Shown here piece by piece: positions 11,119-23,991 of a stretch of 64,000 nucleotides of DNA. Made by a program: the position numbers and the translations under genes. A model generated the notes under the pieces. The model saw nothing but the letters and a program-made list of their open reading frames with translations, did not search any database and was not told the origin of the DNA. Numbering within the stretch: position 1 is the stretch's first letter; each line of letters begins with the position of its first letter. The stretch is from Augochlora pura (lineage: Eukaryota > Arthropoda > Insecta > Hymenoptera > Halictidae), in the NCBI RefSeq assembly GCF_028453695.1, contig NC_135778.1, forward strand, positions 34,833,214-34,897,213, given 5' to 3'.

Positions 11119-14100
11119 ATGTTCGGCTCTTCTTGGAAGAGAGCATTCCTCTTTTTACTGAGTGTTTCGTATTGCTCTATAGTCCTGTGCGGCACAAATG
11201 GTACCAGGACTGCAAGAGCTTACAGAGGACGACTTCAGTCACCTCACTTGTCATGGCGTGTAGTGTTGTGTGTAACACAGCCTCAAAGCTCTTATAAATC
11301 AGATATTCAGAAGGCATGGGAGAATGCGAAATTACAATTGTCTCATGTAGAAATGAATCTGTCTTACATGGAAGATTCGCCAAAAACAGAATCACCAACG
11401 TATCCTCTATCATTTCTAAACAAATTCTGTACCGACATTAAAGGTGACAAGACCGTTTTAAGCATTATCATTGGGGGTGGATCAGCTGCCAGGTTTCTGG
11501 TGACAGCAGCAGCCGCTTTGAATCTTCCAACATTATGGATGCCGTTCAATCACGAGGACTATCTACAACAAGTACGTCTTTTTCTATAAGTATAACTATT
11601 TGCACTTACTAATAATGATCATTTACAGGGGAATCTCGCGCCATACGAAAGTCGTATTGGCTCGAGCACGAGGGAAGTAGGAGCAGCTGCTGCCGCTTTA
11701 ATGCACAGGGCGAATTGGCACGCGTTTACCCTCCTCATCGACACCACATTGCTTCCAGTCAGTCATCTTTTGCAGTCTAATCAACCAACATTAACACCCA
11801 GAACCATCATACATCTTCCAACAAACGACAAAACATTGAGAATGAGATTGAGAAGGGTAGCAGAGGAAGGAGGAACTGGAGGTGTAATAGTGATGGGTTG
11901 CGACTTGAACAACGCTCGAAGAATACTCGCAGCAGCTGGAAAATTCGAGATGCTTGGTGGAAGATTCTTATGGCTCTGGCTAGATCTTAAAGTCGAATTA
12001 AGACCAAACGAGCCGAATATCGTCAGCTCGCATATTATACACAATTCTAGAGCAGCGATCGCGACAAACGAGAATCCTTTACCGGTAGAGAACACTAACA
12101 GAAACACACATCTCGTTGCTGAAACTCCATTGGCAATGAATGCTTTACCAAGTTTGGCCAATGATATACAAAAACTACAAGAATACAGATGGCAGAACGA
12201 CCAGAGTTCTTCGTTTAAGCAAGAAGATAAAGCTTTTGGTTTTGACGACGACGACGAGATTTTTGTAGCAACAGATAAAGAATTGAATTCCAAAGTTTTT
12301 ATGCCGGTTGGTATGCTTGCATTGAGACCGTCCAACATAAAATTGATGGGCAGCGACACGATATTATCTAGAATGATGAGAGAGACTTCTCAAGCTTTGG
12401 ATGAGACATTCTTCGAGATGAAGTCTAGGCTAAGTACTCTGAGAGAGTCACAGCTAAATGATAACTTCGTTCCAGAGTGTTTTCCGGGGAGTAGAGCGAA
12501 ATTTCTGAATAGCGAAATAAGAAGAAACGTTTCTAAGACATTAACGCGGAAACTAAGAATGTTTGTAGGCCAAATGTCGAAAGACAAATCTAAATTCCAT
12601 TTACTAAATTTGCAAGCCATAAGATTTCCAGGGAATAAGACTCAATTGAGGTATACGTAATTCTTTTCATTTTTTTATGTCCGGAGAATCATCTCAACTT
12701 AAATGTCAATGTATCCTTTACAGATGGACCAAAGTTGGAACTGTTAAAGGTGGAAAGGAGGTTTACCTCGACAGCATCATTTGGCCTGGGGGTGGAATCG
12801 TGCCAGCCTACCTCGAACAAGGAGGAGAGAAGATAGGCATGCCCATGTATCGTATAGTAACAGCATTAGCATCGCCGTTCACAATGGTAACGAACTTACA
12901 AGAAGGTATTTGCCTGAGAGGAATATTCTGTCACCAAGGGAGCACGGTGATGTGCTGTTACGGTTTAACCATTGATTTGATGTCACTTGTGTCCCGCGAA
13001 TTGGGATTCCGGTACGACTTATACGTGGTAAAAGACGGTCTGTTTGGGAAAAGAAATGGTAGAAGTGGTACGTGGAATGGTATAATGGGAGAGTTGGTTA
13101 CTGGCAGGGCACAGTTGGCATTCGCGCCTCTGAGCGTGTCCGCTCATAGAGCTAAGGTGGTCGACTTCACCACACCTTACTACTTCAGCGGAGTGAGCTT
13201 CCTCACGGCGCCAAAACTCCAGCCTGCCATATCACTGTTCGCGTTTCTGTTTCCATTCAGCACCGAATTGTGGATCGCTGTCTTCACGTCTTTGAACTTT
13301 ACTGCCATAGCAGTAGCACTGTACGAATGGTTCAGCCCATTCGGCTTGAACCCCTGGGGTAGACAACGAAGTAAAAACTTTTCCATCGCCTCTGCTTGGT
13401 GGGTAATGTGGGGTCTTTTGTGTGGGCACCTGCTCGCCTTCAAAGCGCCCAAATCTTGGCCTAACAAATTCCTAATCAACATCTGGGGTGGTTTCTCCGT
13501 TATATTCGTGGCCACGTACACGGCAAACATTGCTGCTCTGATAGCGGACTTATTCTTTCATTCTGCTGTGAGCAGCAACTATCACGACAAAAGCGTGAGT
13601 AGTGACTGTTGGAACTAACCGAACGATAAATCTTATCACCAATTTGATGTACAATAAACAAAAACAATTTGTGTTGCAGTTATTATTGCAAAAGGTTGGT
13701 GCACCCAGAGCATCCGCGGCCGAATACTATGTTCAGAAAGCAAATCCTGAACTGTGGTCGCACATGGCTCGGTATTCGTTATCGAACGTTGCAGAGGGAG
13801 TCGAGAGATTAAGGAATGGCAGTTTGGACATTCTTATAGCCGACACTCCTATTTTGGATTTTTATCGAGCAACGGATGACGGTTGCCGTTTACAAAAAAT
13901 TGGCGACACCATAAACGAGGACACGTACGCGGTTGCTCTCACGAAAGGACATCCTTTAAAAGAGAGTATATCAAAAGTAATAGCGAACTACACGAGTACA
14001 GGTGTACTTGACATCTTACAAGAGAAATGGTGAACACTCACAAGCATTTTAGTTTACACGATGAGTTAAAGAATCATGTTTCTACAGAGAGTTTTATATA

Positions 14101-15760
14101 TAATTTTCATTATAGGTACGGTGGTTTACCTTGCATCAGAGGAAGAAAAAGCATAGATACAGGTTTGGAGCATAAGCTCGGTAGTCAAGCTAGACCTTTA
14201 GGTGTAGCATCCGTGGCTGGTGTATTTTGTCTGCTTGGTATGGGTGTAGTGCTCGGAACCATTATACTAGCCGGAGAACATTTATTCTACAAATATACGT
14301 TGCCAAGACTAAGGCACAAGCCGGAGCATTCCATTTGGCGCAGCCGAAACGTGATGTTCTTCTCGCAAAAGCTGTACAGGTTCATCAACTGCGTGGAGTT
14401 AGTGTCCCCTCACCATGCAGCGAGAGAATTAGTTCACACTGTCAGACAAGGACAGATTGCATCTCTGTTCCAGAAGAGCGTCAAACGAGTAAGTGGATTT
14501 TGCGTTTTACGCATTAAGTTTTTCTTTTATCACATATCTACAAGGAAACCATGTTCTAGAAGGAACACGAGCAGCGTCAGAGACGCAAGAGTAAAGCTCA
14601 GTTTTTCGAAATGATCCAGGAGATCCGAAGGTAAACGAACTGATCATCTTGACCATGATATTCCTTTCAAAACTGAACTTTACTGACTATTATCTATTGA
14701 TAGAGTGCAACAGGAAGAGAAGACAGAGACAACGCCGGAGGAGCAGCAGCAACAGAAATCCGTATCGACGCTCAAGAAAGAAGACAAGGGGACGATAAAG
14801 GGACGAGAAAGAAGTCGTAGCAAAAGTCCCCTTATGCCTCATAGCCCAAAGAGGTCCGAGAAGAGTAGAAGTTCGACAAATCTGTCGAGTTCCAGACTGG
14901 GCTTGTCTCCGGTCAGTCTCGAGGCGCCGATGAAACCCCGAGAGTTCACGCTGAGCAGTACGAACCTCCGAGCAAGAAGTCCTTTGGAAACGGTTGGTCG
15001 TCGACTGAGCCACGGTGATGGAGGATCACCACCTCCGCGTTTAGGTTCTCATTTCGGTGGTAGTGCAACTTTGCGATCTCTGCCTCCGACTAGAAGCGAT
15101 TCAGTTGGCACAGGCCCATCAGCGGCTAGAGTCGATCAATCCGGAGGAGGTGGAGCTCCAACAACGACACCGAGATATTCTCGCAGCCCAGCGAAACGTG
15201 GACAATCGTTCCCAGTGTTCGCGACCTTGAGGCTGCCACCAAGTCATCACCAGTCGTCCAAGAGTCCACCTCTCCCATTGACATCTGCCGTTGGCAGGAA
15301 ACTGTCCCGAGATTGGGGTTCGGGCACTATCGACCTGACCAGATCTTCCGAGACAGTCGCAGGTGGTGGCGTCGGTGGCGGTGGCGGGTCCACGTACACC
15401 TTGAATCAAGAGATGACGTTGTCGCTGGAGCGACCGTCGCATGAGAAAAAGATGATAATGCACGAAGTGGTCGGGTTGCAGGTCAAAAAGCCAACCACCG
15501 AAGATGTTGGCAACTTGCCGGCCAAGAAGACGATCGAGGAGGTCGGCTTGCCAATCAAAAAGCCGATACGACGGGCCAGAAGCCACGAGAACCGGGACAC
15601 CAGCAGTAAACTGATGGCGGACCTACCTTCTCCTCGTTTCACCGCCCAACCGGTCGTCGGAGGCCGATCGGTAAGCGAACGAACCAAAAAACAATTAGAG
15701 TCCGAGCTGAAGGCGATCCTGACCGCTAGGCAACATCATCGCGATCTGCATCCTCCTTGA
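11119..15760 (+). CDS. NMDA-type ionotropic glutamate receptor subunit, GluN3-like
   Basis: Ligand-gated cation channel subunit of the plasma membrane. Seven coding exons: 11119-11571, 11629-12650, 12724-13594, 13680-14029, 14116-14488, 14560-14630 and 14704-15760, joining to 1,398 residues. A signal peptide (LFLLSVSYCSIVLC) is followed by a divergent amino-terminal domain, ligand-binding half S1, TM1, a pore loop, TM3 with TYTANIAAL in place of SYTANLAAF, S2 and TM4. The agonist-binding arginine is kept in SVSAHRAKVVDF and the S2 acidic residue in ILIADTPILDF. The pore reads MWGLLCGHLLAFKAPK, placing glycine at the Q/R/N site as in vertebrate GluN3. TM4 and the following TLPRLRHK also resemble GluN3. 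The last exon encodes a long Ser/Arg/Pro/Gly-rich cytoplasmic tail. The ATG at 11119 is preceded by an in-frame stop at 11062. Subtype is inferred by eye; class is certain. Confidence 0.88.
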
Positions 15761-17898
15761 TAGACGGCGCCCGACGGTTTCAGAATTCTTGCAAGCATCG
15801 GGCGCTTCGGGGATGATCGTTGCCTCTGAGGGGCTTTGATTGATTTAAGCAATATCAGAGATTTATAGGTCAATTTGTAGAGGAATCCGACAATTTAAAC
15901 AAAAGGCAAAAACAACAAAAAAAAGCATTTAAAAGCCAAAAAAAAAGAAAATCATACGTACACACACATAGGCACTCTCCAGCAGTACTCTGGGGGTTGG
16001 GGGTCTTTAAGGGGTGGGAAGGGTTGTGTAATAACAAGGCAGGCAAGAGATTTAACGGCGAACGAGGCAAAATCTCTTTATCTGTTCAGCGTTGTTGCGT
16101 ACATTGATAAATTATAAATTAGGATATGTTGGTTAAAAACAGGAAGAAAACAGTAAGCAGGAGAGAAAAAAATACAGCGTGCTATAAACATTAGTAGAGA
16201 TGTCTTAACGAGTAGCGGAAAATACTTGCAACCGAGTACTAAAATATTTTCTTGTTGGCATTTGAACTCTACGGATTAACCCGTCAGCCTGGGCGAGTCT
16301 TTCCTCGTTGCAACACGATATGTATAAACGTAGACGACATTCCGCACTTTCTTTCTAATCTACGTTTCTGTTCATATTGTGTAACGGGCTCAATTACATT
16401 TTTAAAAATCATGATCGTCGTTTCGTTTCCGCAACATTTGCGGTACACACGTTCCTCGATCATCATGCATTACGATAATTTAACTGAGAAGGGGGGACGC
16501 GCGCGGACGTGTGTGAGGGTGCGTGCGTGAGTGTTATTATATAGAATCGAAAAGAAGAACGATTCCTCGCGCGGAAATATATTTCCAAAAAAATCGGCTT
16601 TGAGAACGTATTCTTAGGACATTGAACTTGTTTCGGTTGTATTGCGATTTTTGCCAAACACATTTATACATATTCATGGAGATATCCAGCCCGTTGAAGG
16701 GCTGCTTTTATCCACGCACTGATAGAAGACACCAAATAACAAAATCGTTCAAGCGTACGGGAATGTTTTGATGAATCGGATAATATTGCATTGCATACTG
16801 CCATTTTATCGTTAGTACGGTATCTCGAAGGGAGGGAGACTCGCTCAACGGACTCTCGGCATAAATGACCATTATAATTACGAATGGACGCTCATAATGT
16901 CGTCTATGTCCCTATTCTGACGCTTTGTAAAGGGGTACGATAGCGTTCCAAAGGAACGAGGAGAAATTCGAACGTGTATCATTTTTGTACCGACCGTGGG
17001 AAATCCTCAATAAGCAAACGCTTATTACCATCGATACGACGATTCATTATCCAAGAACGTTAAAATTCAAAGTGTCACGAATAAGCAAGCAAAGAATAGA
17101 GAAACCATAACATAATATTGTGAGTTTGCTGTTTTCGTTGATGAAACGTGGTATTACCCTTGATCGGTTCTTTAGACTGATAAGAAATGAGATTTGTCCC
17201 AGGAATTGCGCGAGACATCGTTTTCGGAATTGAAAAATGATGGGAAGAAAGAGAAACAGAGAGATTTTATTTATAATAGTGCACGAATAGTTACAAAGAC
17301 CATCGGTCTTATTGCAAAAATTACCCTCTGCGCAGAGCGGAGTCTACCGTTTCTAAATCAATTTGAAAATTGAATGAAAAATTTTGAGAACTAATGGAAT
17401 GCGTAGAAAGTTTATTTTATATAAATACAGAGCACATGCTCTCCAAAAGTTCTGTAAAAGTGAAAAGTGCTGGATTAAAAAAAACGTCGGTTATCCGTGT
17501 ACTATTGTATCCTTCTTCTAAACCAATTTACTATCGTTGTCGAATAACGTACGAAATTCGTCAAATGGATTATTGAATTTGCTACCGCCCTTATTGTTGT
17601 CTCTGTTTCTCTCTTCCTCTCTCGTTTGCTCCTGCTATTCGATTGCTAGACTCTGTAGCGTGAATGTATGGGACTAAAAAGAAATTATAATTTTAAATAA
17701 TTGATGAGCGAGGCCTTAGGAGTAGTCGATCCGCCCAATTCTTTACTTGAATAGCATTATATCTCGTATTCCGAAGAAACAACTTTCTCTATATTACTAT
17801 CGAAAGGTGTAGAGGTAGACGTCGTTTAGTTTCATAGTTTTCACGGTAGACCGTTGTATTTGGACTTATCTCGATTAACCTGTTAACCGGGCCCGACT
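15761..17898. other. Gene-free stretch after the glutamate receptor
   Basis: This probably contains the receptor 3' UTR and then intergenic DNA. I see A-rich tracts near 15895-15950, a GT-rich patch near 16500-16530 and a TC-rich tract near 17600-17630, but no reading frame with protein-like features and no RNA gene that I can recognise. Confidence 0.45.
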
Positions 17899-18159
17899 TT
17901 AATCTATCGTGAACCAGGCGAACACAACATAGTTTATAACTAATACAATGGCACTATTGTCCATCAGGAAAACATATACTGTGTTGAATCCCCAATAATA
18001 CCAAACATGGATCAAAAACATTCTCAGACTCATCTGGGGCACACATTCAACAGGTAACTGACCATCTTCTAACTCAATATCTGAGTTTCCTTCCTGGCCA
18101 TCCGTGATGTTGCGTACCTGACCACTTCGTAGCCGTCTAGATGGACCTGATCGACTCAT
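17899..18159 (-). CDS. Small membrane-protein-like ORF beside the virus-like relic
   Basis: An uninterrupted frame of 86 codons lies about 290 bases downstream of the broken frame, in the same orientation. It starts at an ATG (18159) followed by a basic stretch (SRSGPSRRLRSGQ), then an acidic middle, and ends in one or two strongly hydrophobic segments (VYVFLMDNSAIVLVINYVVF). The open frame extends upstream to 18258. I do not recognise the family. Its position, strand and lack of introns suggest it entered the genome with the neighbouring pseudogene, as a second viral gene, but a chance frame is possible at this length. Confidence 0.35.
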   Translation of the reverse strand: MSRSGPSRRLRSGQVRNITDGQEGNSDIELEDGQLPVECVPQMSLRMFLIHVWYYWGFNTVYVFLMDNSAIVLVINYVVFAWFTID

Positions 18160-18448
18160 AGCTAGTGAAATATTAGCTCGTCTATTAACCAGAACAATAG
18201 AGTATAAAGGACAATATATGGTTAATCTTTCGAAGCATGTGTTATTTTTAAACTTCATATAATAAAAGCAAACATGAGTAACATATTGAAGTTAATTAAA
18301 ACCGTATAACTAACTTTTATCTGGATTATGTCAACGACTAAGAGGACCTGCTCTCATTATGTCAAATATTGTTGTCAATGCGTGTTTTAGTTGAGCCCTG
18401 TATTGGTGATAAGTCTTCAGCACTAACCCATATGGATGGACCTACAGG

Positions 18449-20430
18449 TTAGCCTTGTCGATTTGCATTATCTCCGTCAAAAATGTTGGATAGTTCATCA
18501 TCGTCCTGTACGATGTTGATTGTAATTTTGGGAGGAATAGCATTATCATCATCACGTACTCCGGCTAAGACACCCGGATCGTATGCGGGTGGCGCCTCTG
18601 AGTAGTTGGCTGGGACCTCAATACCCCAAGTTCTTAGAGCTTGTACCACATTAGGAGCAATTATTTTGAGTGGTGACGGGACATGAAGGGCTGCTAGTGG
18701 TATGACAGTCAAGGGAGCCTTATTGCATGCTGCATGCAGGGCCTCCATTACTACGGCAAATAATTTACATCTCTCTGTTCTGTGCCTGCGGATTTCGTCT
18801 ATCATCTCACTTCTAGACACCCTTCGTGTCCCTACTGGTAGCTGTCTCGCTTGACGAAGCCATGCAGCTCTTTCAACTTGTAATTGAGCTCTAGCATCTT
18901 CACGTTGCTCACGGTCTGGGTGATTTACAGCCTCAGCTAGATTGGCCTGGTCATTAGCTCGATTCTGGTTAAGGAAATAAGATCCAGCTACTCCCGTAAC
19001 TGCATAATTGTCAGCATTTAGTCCCCCTTGGGACAACTCGTAGACTCGATCAGCTAAGATCTTTAAAAAGGGTTCTAGCTAGGTACACATTGCATTCAGA
19101 GAACCATCATACGCACCCAAGACGGAGACTTTCATCAAGTCTCTTTTTATGTACATACAGATGTATGCCAAATCTGCATACTGACGGTAGTGCACTGTAG
19201 GGCGCACAATAGAACAGAATGGATTCCTGAGTAAATCCTGGGTTTGTGTTAGAACGGCTATCAGGTTGTTTTCAGGGATTTGTTTAATCAATAAGTCTGT
19301 ATTGAAGAACCCCATTCTTGTCACAACATCTGCGATTGTCGTGAGGTACGTCACATACCTGTTCGCAGATAGCTCTGTGATCTAAGTGGTGGAGAGCCCT
19401 TCTTGGACCTGGCAGTGTGGCCAGATGAGGATTAATTGACGATAAATGGGTTCCCAAGTCATTTCCTTTACAGGATACATCTGTGCATAATAGCAGCAGA
19501 TCTCCACGGTGATGAAATTATCTAATGGTAGGTTAGGGACCATCGTAGCCAGTTGAGCTCTCCTTCTTTGGAAGGAAATGTGTAACATTACTGCTTTTTG
19601 ACAAGGTTGCAACATAGGTAAACATTACGGCCAACATTAAACAACGAGCTCGAGGTGTCATTTGGATAACTTTTGCTTCATGGTACCCAAGTATTGCTCT
19701 GTCTGGTAATCCAACCCATATAGCTTTTACGTCTGCAACTATATCTATCTGAAGATCTGCTAAGTTTACCCGGCGCATCACCATCCCACTCAAGTCTGCC
19801 CACACAGCTCGCGCCTCATCATTAGCTAGAAAGCCGGTAGGTATTAAATGACCGTGCCTCTGAGAGAACTTCAAAACTTGCATAGTTACACTAGTGCCAG
19901 CAGGGATATACAATCGACATTCCTGTTCTGTAACTAGTAGTTCGCTACATTTTGCACAATCATTTATAATATCAGTTATCAACAATCTCAAGTCTCGAAT
20001 TTTGGGAGTTTGCCTCCGGAGTATGTTTAATACCTCTCTTCTAGCACTGTTTTTATGCTCAAGTGTGACTCTATCTTTCACCATCTTGATGCACATCATC
20101 TCCCCATACGCTCTGGCAAGGATGCGATCATTTTCCCTTACTCCATTTCGAACTGACCACTCATTGGCGATAGATTCAGCAATCATTGGTCTCCCCATCC
20201 AGGTGTACATGGCAGATAACTGTTGAATGTGGGCTACGTCTAACACATCCTCTGTTGCTACAGGGAGCATGGGTGTACATCCAGGTGTAGTGGCAGCTAT
20301 GACATTTGCCCACAGGCCTGAGATATTAACAGCTCTGCAGGATGCAAGCTTTTGGGCTAAAATCATGTTGGCATCCATCTCTATGAATATATGCTCTAGC
20401 GTCAAAAGTGATCCTGGTCTTTTCTCCTAA
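18449..20430 (-). pseudogene. Broken virus-like structural-protein gene (candidate endogenous viral element)
   Basis: An unspliced minus-strand coding stretch of roughly 650 codons is broken into pieces: an open piece at 20405-19533, a shift of frame within the overlap 19615-19533, then two in-frame TAG codons at 19384-19382 and 19081-19079, with the last piece closing at 18449. Composition between the breaks stays protein-like (Leu, Ala, Arg and Val rich, few repeats), so the breaks interrupt what was one gene. The last piece carries a PPAY late-domain-type motif (18581-18592) followed by an acidic, proline-containing tail, a feature of viral structural proteins that bind NEDD4-type ligases. 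I see no CCHC zinc knuckle, protease or reverse transcriptase. The family is unassigned; a capsid or nucleoprotein of an RNA virus is my best guess, not a demonstrated one. The 5' end lacks a clear ATG close to the upstream stop, so it may be truncated. Confidence 0.55.
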
Positions 20431-21532
20431 CTAACAATCGCACAATTGTAACAAAACAAAACTTAGGATTATTTAAAAAACCAAGTGATTTTTTGTTTTA
20501 TTGAGTAGTATAGAATATTATCTTGATTAGTATAGAATACTAACCCTATGTAACAGAATGTAAGAATTATTAGTCGTATAAATAAGGTGAGGAAGCGTTG
20601 TTGAACACGCACGACAAGTTAACACGTCCTCCCCGATTAACAGGTTACAGTCTTCAAAGTGTCGAAATGTAAGCTCTCCCAGTGAATGTACGTCGTGTGA
20701 ATCTTGTTCGACGCAGTAACTTTCATAATGATCAAGTATCTCCGATGGGTTCGATTTTGCTGTATGATTCCTCACACATGCACACATACGTACGCGTGCG
20801 CGCTCATGTATATGAATACATACAGTCGGTCTTAAAAGTTTCCATACATGTGGAAAATTTCACACACTTATACATACAGTGAAACAAGCATTCTGATTAA
20901 TTTAGTAGCATTCGGTTAAGTTTCGTACACAAAATATATAAAAGATTAATCGATTTTTAATTTAAAAGTTTATCAATGTTGATGAAATGTGCAAAATACA
21001 TTTAACCGGTCTTTGTAACACTTTTATGACAGACCACGCATGCACGCGGACGCGCGCTTACACACAACAGACAGGTGACTACTACCGATGAAATTGTTCT
21101 GAATAATTGCATTACTCATTCATTTCGTTTCAATCGTCATTTATACACGATCGTAAACATACCACGTGTATACATAGTGTTCGAAATGTAAACGCTTCAG
21201 ATAGAACACCCTGTATACATAGACTCACGCCATTCGCTTTTATCTGACAATGACAACACGTTGATAAACGCGTAGCGTATTCGCCAATTAATATACACAC
21301 AATGACACTGACATATCCTTATTTTTTATATCTTGTTTGATCAAGATACATTATTTGATTTCCATTCAACGTTGTATTGCAATTCATTCAGGAGATAATC
21401 AAAATACAAATATAGGGGGCCAGTTTAGAGTCACCCAAGCCTAAATAAATCAAAAATAGACTTATTATATTAACTGTAGCTATAATTTTTTGATAAGTGG
21501 GTTCTGCCAGTAATTTGGTTCAGTAGTTGTCA

Positions 21533-21600
21533 TGTATATATATGTATATGTACATATATGTATACATACATAGATGTGTATATACTATATATATGTTTAT
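21533..21600. repeat. TA/TG-rich microsatellite
   Basis: Imperfect repeats of TATATGTA-type units. The methionine- and tyrosine-rich frame across it is an artefact of the repeat. Confidence 0.7.
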
Positions 21601-23965
21601 GTATGTTGTGTTTGCAATTCGTTCAGGCATGTATAAAAGAAATTTATCTTCTGAAAGTCCTTGTACATACGTGTCTTCTACTAGATACCTGAAGAGACAT
21701 TATTGCACTGAATTAAAGGTCGAGCCCCCTACTTCATTGTGCGCCAACAAGAACCTGTACAATTGATAGAAATTATGGAAAGAATAGAGCAAATACTTTT
21801 ACTCAACCATGTGTATTATTTTTCCTAATTTAAGAGAAAAGTAATACAGGAGATTGTTGCAAAACATATAAAATAAGCCTATAAAATTGGCCTATATAAA
21901 ATAAGAACACTACTTCTCAAGCAATTTGTTTCATTGTCATAATTTTGTCTCATTGCTCTTTTCTTTCCATTGATATTAAATTGGTATTATGAAGTGCTGG
22001 CAGTAATCTCTAATAGATGCATTTAATGCAACTGGAAATTGGTACAAGGGGCTAAAGATTGTCACAAGAGAAAGGCTAGCTGTGCGTTGCTCGATAAGTC
22101 TAAAGTACATCTTTACTATTCAGTTTTTAGAAATGTAAATAGTTCTTAAAATATTCTTATTAGTATTGTATTAGCCATAATATATTAATTCCATCTCTAA
22201 TGGCAATAAGATTATTATATACTACAAAGCACTGCCATAATTTCAACTAATCATAATTAAAATTAATTTTAATTAGTTTTAATTAATATTAATTTCAAAT
22301 CCTGCCAACTAACATTATAATCATACCAAATCAAATAATGTCTCATGAAATACTTTTTCTCAAGTATTCAAAATTCATTGAAAATAATCAAATGTTGCAT
22401 ATGCATTTCATATACTAGTTGACTTTTATTGAAAAAATGAATCTCATTGAATTCTATGCACACCAACTTTTAAGTAACGCACGGAATAATATGGAGGCTG
22501 GCTGATAACATTCTCCTAGTAGTGACATCTCGAAAACTTACTATATGTATAAGGGAATCTATTTCAAGTGACACCTCATGGTTCAAATTCCTTTCAATAT
22601 TCTTTCTTTCTGTACCGGGTACTCTGGTCAGGTAAAAATATCCCATAATGTTCTAGGACATCTGGGTATTGATTCCTGAAGAGCTTATTCTGTGCGACGA
22701 TGGAGTGTGACAGCCTCCATTACCGAGTCTAATTACTAGACTGCGGATGTTCTTATATAAAATCTCAACAATTTTTTCTATTTCCATGAATATATTAAAA
22801 CTTCTTTACAAAGAAAAACCATACAATGCCATCAATTGGTCCGCAGTCTGACGATTACATTAAAGTTGCAGAATCTGTGTCTGATCGACTTGGCAAAAGC
22901 TAACAAGCAGAAAAAGTAAAAGCACAGTGCACACAACTTTATGATTGAACAGTGTGAAATAGTAACTATCGTAGAGCATAAAGTAGATAAACCTTATGTA
23001 GCCATAACAATCACGAGTATTCTGTTAACGCGGTGACTTGTTGGCGTACGGTATTAGGTTAGGTTCCTCGTAACCTACCTCGTCTCTCTTGTTACGCCTA
23101 CTATTACACTGTTATTGTTGAAAACTCCATATTAATAAGAAATAAATATATTGTCTCAAAATACGCGGCGTTATTAATTCATCGAGTACCACGTACAAAC
23201 TTGAATAGAGAACAATCCTGATCGATAAACGATCAATATTATATGCGTATCATCGTCTGCAAGCTTTATCGAATAAAGATCTCTCTATCTACAAGACAAT
23301 GTTAAGATATTTTAATAAAGTTAACATAATCTATAATTATCGCCGTAGGATATCTCTCGTTCATTTTCTGCATGTATTTTACTACATTTACTAACAAGGT
23401 TGTTGCATCGATGCATTTATAAATAAACTGATTACAATTGTTTCCAAATCGTATGTACACACCACGAGGTTTCGTTTAGCTTATCACAGAAGTCGAGAAA
23501 CATTAAAATTATTATGTGTAGCTTGAAAATTATATGATATGAAATTGGCAAGCGTGCAATGTTATAAATATTTTTTATTGTAAGATAGCGGTTTGTAAGT
23601 TTAAAGTCACGATTACAAAAAATATTTACATATTGTAGTCCGAAGCGCTATCGAGCGTAGTCTGGTATCTCGCAACTCATGAGTACCCGGATACCCCAAT
23701 ATATCTACACCTCGGTAATTCTAGTGTTAATCAAACCATGAGATGTGAGAAATCCACCGGAATCGGTGGTTCAAAGGTGCGAAGAAAATGGGTGGTCCGA
23801 AAAGTACAGAGTCAACGCGCCTGCGACATGATAACTACGTGCGTGGTTCATCGGGCAGAGTAAGCGCGCGAACCAAAGAATTTGCAAGTCATTCGCGTCA
23901 TCTACGATCACGAGTGCTGTTTCACGGTCGAACTTTCGTTTGTGTCTGTTTCTACGGCGCGGTTC

Positions 23966-23991
23966 CTGCTGCTGCTGCTGCTGCTGCTGCT
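23966..23991. repeat. CTG trinucleotide run upstream of Keap1
   Basis: About eight perfect CTG units, about 0.8 kb upstream of the Keap1 start codon and probably within its promoter or 5' UTR. Read as protein it gives poly-Ala or poly-Gln, with no support for translation. Confidence 0.75.

Noticed and set aside
14027..14614. Continuous plus-strand reading through the intron before glutamate receptor exon 5
   Set aside because: The intron at 14030-14115 has proper GT-AG ends and the spliced codon gives the conserved KWYGGLPC; read-through would insert unrelated residues.
17899..20430. Idea that the broken gene is an LTR retrotransposon gag
   Set aside because: No long terminal repeats, CCHC knuckle, protease or reverse transcriptase were seen within the neighbouring sequence; kept open only as a weak alternative.
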